From Hyphomicrobiales bacterium (GTDB taxonomy: Bacteria > Pseudomonadota > Alphaproteobacteria > Rhizobiales > Aestuariivirgaceae), in the NCBI GenBank assembly GCA_014380505.1, contig JACMJT010000604.1, positions 1-7,588 of the forward strand: 7,588 nt of DNA, written 5' to 3'. Below the pieces are notes generated by a model, which saw nothing but the letters and a program-made list of their open reading frames with translations, ran no database searches and was not told the DNA's origin. The position numbers were made by a program, and so were the translations under genes. Below are positions 5,568 through 7,588 of the stretch, piece after piece. The first letter of the stretch is position 1; each line of letters starts with the position of its first letter.

Positions 5568-5679
5568 CAGAACCGTGAGTGAAGCCGCGGCTGCCTTGCA
5601 GACTGCCGTTGACGCCAATCACTTTGGCGTCATGCCTATTCAAAACCTCACCGAGACCATGAAAGACGCCAGCTTATGA
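5545..5679 (+). pseudogene. Truncated N-terminus of a second DUF302 protein
   Basis: A 44-codon frame beginning MLITLTTDRTVSEAAAALQ and ending IQNLTETMKDASL. It aligns without gaps to residues 3-46 of the complete DUF302 protein at 1876, with about a dozen identities including LQxAV, GV, I and LxET, at the positions where DUF302 is best conserved. The remaining two thirds of the domain, including all cysteines, is missing. The stop TGA at 5677-5679 overlaps the alcohol dehydrogenase ATG at 5676 (ATGA). The frame is different from that of the adaptor stub, which it overlaps by 23 bases. It looks like a deletion that removed the rest of the gene up to the next start. A functional micro-peptide is less likely. 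Divergence from the copy at 1876 shows it is a separate paralogue and not a recent duplicate. Confidence 0.65.
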
Positions 5680-6740
5680 AGACCATGCTCGCCACCGTAT
5701 TTCACGGCATTAATGACATCCGCGTTGACTCCGTGCCCAAGCCGTCCGCAGGGCCGGGGGAGGCGGTGTTGCGAATCACTGCCACCACGATTTGTGGAAC
5801 GGACCTTCACATTGTCCGAGGCGAGTATCCGGTGAAGCCGGGACTCATCATCGGCCATGAGCCGGTGGGAGTCATCGAAGAACTCGGTGCGGGTGTCACT
5901 GGCTACAACATTGGCGACCGGGTTCTTGTGGGAGCCATCACGCCCTGTGGTCAATGCCGTGCCTGCCTGTCCGGCCAGCACTCGCAGTGCGGCCACGGGT
6001 CCGGCTGCCAGGCGATTGGTGGCTGGCGTTTTGGCAATACGATCAATGGTGCCCAGGCGGAGTATCTGTTGGTTCCCTATGCGCAGGCGAATCTGGCGAA
6101 GATTCCCGACGAAGTGACCGATGAGCAAGTGCTGTTGCTGGCGGACATCGCCTCCACCGGCTTTGGTGGTGCGGAGAGCGGTGGCATTAAAATCGGGGAC
6201 ACGGTGGTCGTGTTCGCGCAAGGCCCCATCGGGCTGTGCGCCACGGTGGGGGCCAAGCTGATGGGAGCCACGCTCATCATTGGCGTCGATGGTGACGAAA
6301 ACCGTCTGGCGATGGCGCGCAAGATGGGGGCTGATGTCACGCTCAACTACCAGGAGTGCAATGTCGTTGAGGAGGTGCTGAAACTGACCGGCGGTGGCGT
6401 TGATGTGGCGATCGAAGCCCTCGGCACGCAGGAAACCTTTGAATCCTGCCTGCGCTGTCTGCGTCCGGGCGGCACTCTGTCCAGCCTCGGTGTTTATTCA
6501 GGCAAGCTCCAGATCCCCTATGAAGCGTACGCTGCGGGGCTGGGAGACTATCGAATCGTCACCACGCTTTGCCCGGGTGGGAAGGAGCGCATGCGCCGCC
6601 TGATCAATGTGGTGCAGTCGGGCCGGTTCGATCCCACGATGCTGCTGACGCACCGCTTCCCGCTAACCGACATCAAGCAAGCCTACGAGGTCTTCGGCAA
6701 TCGGGCGGAAGGCGTGCTGAAAGTCTTGATCACGCCTTGA
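5676..6740 (+). CDS. Zinc-dependent alcohol dehydrogenase (medium-chain, isopropanol/TBADH-like)
   Basis: A complete 354-aa cytoplasmic medium-chain dehydrogenase interconverting an alcohol with its aldehyde or ketone. The catalytic zinc ligands are visible as C40 (TICGTDLH), H61 with E62 (GHEPVG) and D157 (LADIASTGFGG). A four-cysteine structural zinc lobe is present: C91, C94, C97 and C105. The Rossmann fold starts VVVFAQGPIGL (177-187); its glycine motif reads A-Q-G-P-I-G, with the first Gly replaced by Ala. The second strand ends in D205 (GVDGDENRL), which favours NAD(H) over NADP(H). Order and length match proteins annotated as zinc-dependent alcohol dehydrogenases; the substrate is not determined, and formaldehyde or secondary alcohols are possible. 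ATG 5676 starts at the usual distance from the first strand and overlaps the DUF302 stub's stop. An alternative ATG at 5685 is three codons in. Confidence 0.93.
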   Translation: MKTMLATVFHGINDIRVDSVPKPSAGPGEAVLRITATTICGTDLHIVRGEYPVKPGLIIGHEPVGVIEELGAGVTGYNIGDRVLVGAITPCGQCRACLSGQHSQCGHGSGCQAIGGWRFGNTINGAQAEYLLVPYAQANLAKIPDEVTDEQVLLLADIASTGFGGAESGGIKIGDTVVVFAQGPIGLCATVGAKLMGATLIIGVDGDENRLAMARKMGADVTLNYQECNVVEEVLKLTGGGVDVAIEALGTQETFESCLRCLRPGGTLSSLGVYSGKLQIPYEAYAAGLGDYRIVTTLCPGGKERMRRLINVVQSGRFDPTMLLTHRFPLTDIKQAYEVFGNRAEGVLKVLITP

Positions 6741-6790
6741 ACTGCGATTTTTGTCCACGCCCCGTCCCCTACCACCTAACACATAACCGC

Positions 6791-7588
6791 ATGAATTCAC
6801 CCACCGCACACCCCTTCATCAAATGGTTCGCTGACATCACCATTGCAGACATTCCGCTGGTCGGCGGGAAAAATGCGTCGCTCGGCGAGATGGTGCGCGA
6901 ACTCGCCGGCAAGGGAGTGAAGGTGCCCGATGGGTTCGCGATCACGGCGGAGGCGTTCCGCCATTTCATCCGCGAGGCAGGAATCGACGAACGCATCCGG
7001 GCAACGCTCGCGGATCTCGACACGCACGACATGGCGAACTTGAGCGAGCGCGGCCAAGCCGTGCGGCAAGCCATTCTCAACGCGACGTTGCCGCCCGATT
7101 TGCAGGGTCTCATCGGCGAAGCATATCGCCAGTTGCAGGGCAGCAGCGCCGTGCCGCTCGATGTCGCGGTGCGCTCCTCGGCCACCGCCGAAGACCTGCC
7201 CGATGCGAGCTTTGCCGGGCAGCAGGAGACTTATCTGAACGTCCACGGCACCGCGGCTCTGCTGGAGACGTGCAAGCGTTGCTTTGCCTCACTCTTCACC
7301 GACCGCGCCATCAGCTACCGCGTGGACAAGGGGTTCGATCATTTCAAGGTCGCGCTCAGCATCGGCGTGCAGCGCATGGTGCGGTCCGACCTCGCCTGCT
7401 CCGGCGTCATGTTCACCATCGATACCGAGACGGGCTTTCGCGATGCCGTCATGGTCAGCGCCGCCTACGGCCTCGGCGAAAATGTTGTGCAAGGCTCGGT
7501 CACGCCGGACGAATACATGGTTTTCAAACCCACGCTGAAGACTGGTCATAGGCCCGTGCTGCAAAAGACCGTGGGCAGCAAGGAATTC
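6791..7588 (+). CDS. ppsA: Phosphoenolpyruvate synthase, N-terminal part (cut by window end)
   Basis: The first 266 codons of pyruvate, water dikinase, which makes phosphoenolpyruvate from pyruvate and ATP in gluconeogenesis. The frame is open to the last base; full proteins have about 800 residues. The region is the ATP-grasp nucleotide-binding domain (PPDK_N). Landmarks: VGGKNASLGEM (24-34), KVPDGFAITAEAF (44-56), VAVRSSATAEDLPDASFAGQ (125-144), ASLFTDRAISYR (166-177), QRMVRSDLACSGVMFTIDT (194-212) and YGLGENVVQGSVTPDE (226-241). The phosphohistidine and PEP-binding domains would lie beyond the window. The start at 6791 (aaccgcATGAATTCA) has no good ribosome binding site, but it places WFADI at the usual N-terminal position. 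It lies 50 bases after the dehydrogenase, with no terminator visible, so cotranscription is plausible. Confidence 0.95.
   Translation, partial: MNSPTAHPFIKWFADITIADIPLVGGKNASLGEMVRELAGKGVKVPDGFAITAEAFRHFIREAGIDERIRATLADLDTHDMANLSERGQAVRQAILNATLPPDLQGLIGEAYRQLQGSSAVPLDVAVRSSATAEDLPDASFAGQQETYLNVHGTAALLETCKRCFASLFTDRAISYRVDKGFDHFKVALSIGVQRMVRSDLACSGVMFTIDTETGFRDAVMVSAAYGLGENVVQGSVTPDEYMVFKPTLKTGHRPVLQKTVGSKEF

Noticed and set aside
6741..6790. Possible terminator or promoter between the alcohol dehydrogenase and ppsA
   Set aside because: There is a short T-run (gattttt) soon after the stop but no GC-rich inverted repeat before it, and no convincing -35/-10 pair.

Overview
The window is GC-rich, gene-dense bacterial DNA with every convincing gene on the + strand. 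An envelope adaptor remnant points to a Gram-negative host. Many starts have no clear Shine-Dalgarno sequence and instead read 'acc/ccc ATG'. Together with a DUF2934 protein paired with a small partner of a type I associate with Opitutae-like bacteria, this leads me to guess Verrucomicrobiota. That assignment is an inference from memory and is not proven.

Layout. (1) 1-1353: the 3' part of an ABC transporter operon of the nitrate/sulfonate/taurine (NrtCD/SsuBC/TauBC) type, with an ATPase missing its N-terminus followed by a complete permease (ATGA overlap). (2) 1354-1875: a gene-poor stretch that holds the C-terminal piece of a DUF2892 (YgaP-like) membrane protein. (3) 1876-3415: an intact DUF302 gene followed by two half-size YeeE/YedE (thiosulfate transporter-like) membrane proteins. 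(4) 3416-4104: small ORFs and gene stubs, then a small conserved-looking protein whose 3' end appears frameshifted, then a DUF2934 protein. (5) 4222-5331: a complete GH130 glycosidase/phosphorylase. (6) 5332-5679: two gene stubs in tandem, an HlyD-type adaptor N-terminus and a DUF302 N-terminus. (7) 5676-6740: a complete zinc alcohol dehydrogenase. (8) 6791-7588: the first third of phosphoenolpyruvate synthase, running off the end of the window.

Functionally, the intact genes form two loose modules. The first is inorganic or organic sulfur handling: YeeE/YedE pair, DUF302, the DUF2892 remnant and possibly the ABC transporter. The second is carbon metabolism: GH130, alcohol dehydrogenase, PEP synthase. 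That they work together is inferred only from co-direction and spacing.

The most notable property of the window is decay. At least three recognisable genes survive only as fragments (DUF2892, HlyD, DUF302), and one small gene looks frameshifted. Two of the stubs end exactly in an ATGA overlap with the next start codon. I see no tRNA, rRNA, CRISPR array, insertion sequence or transposase, and no convincing terminator hairpin or promoter. I did not find a clearly new multi-gene system. The best leads are the mosaic of fragments at 5364-5679, the frameshift near 3800-3813, and the split YeeE/YedE-DUF302 unit.
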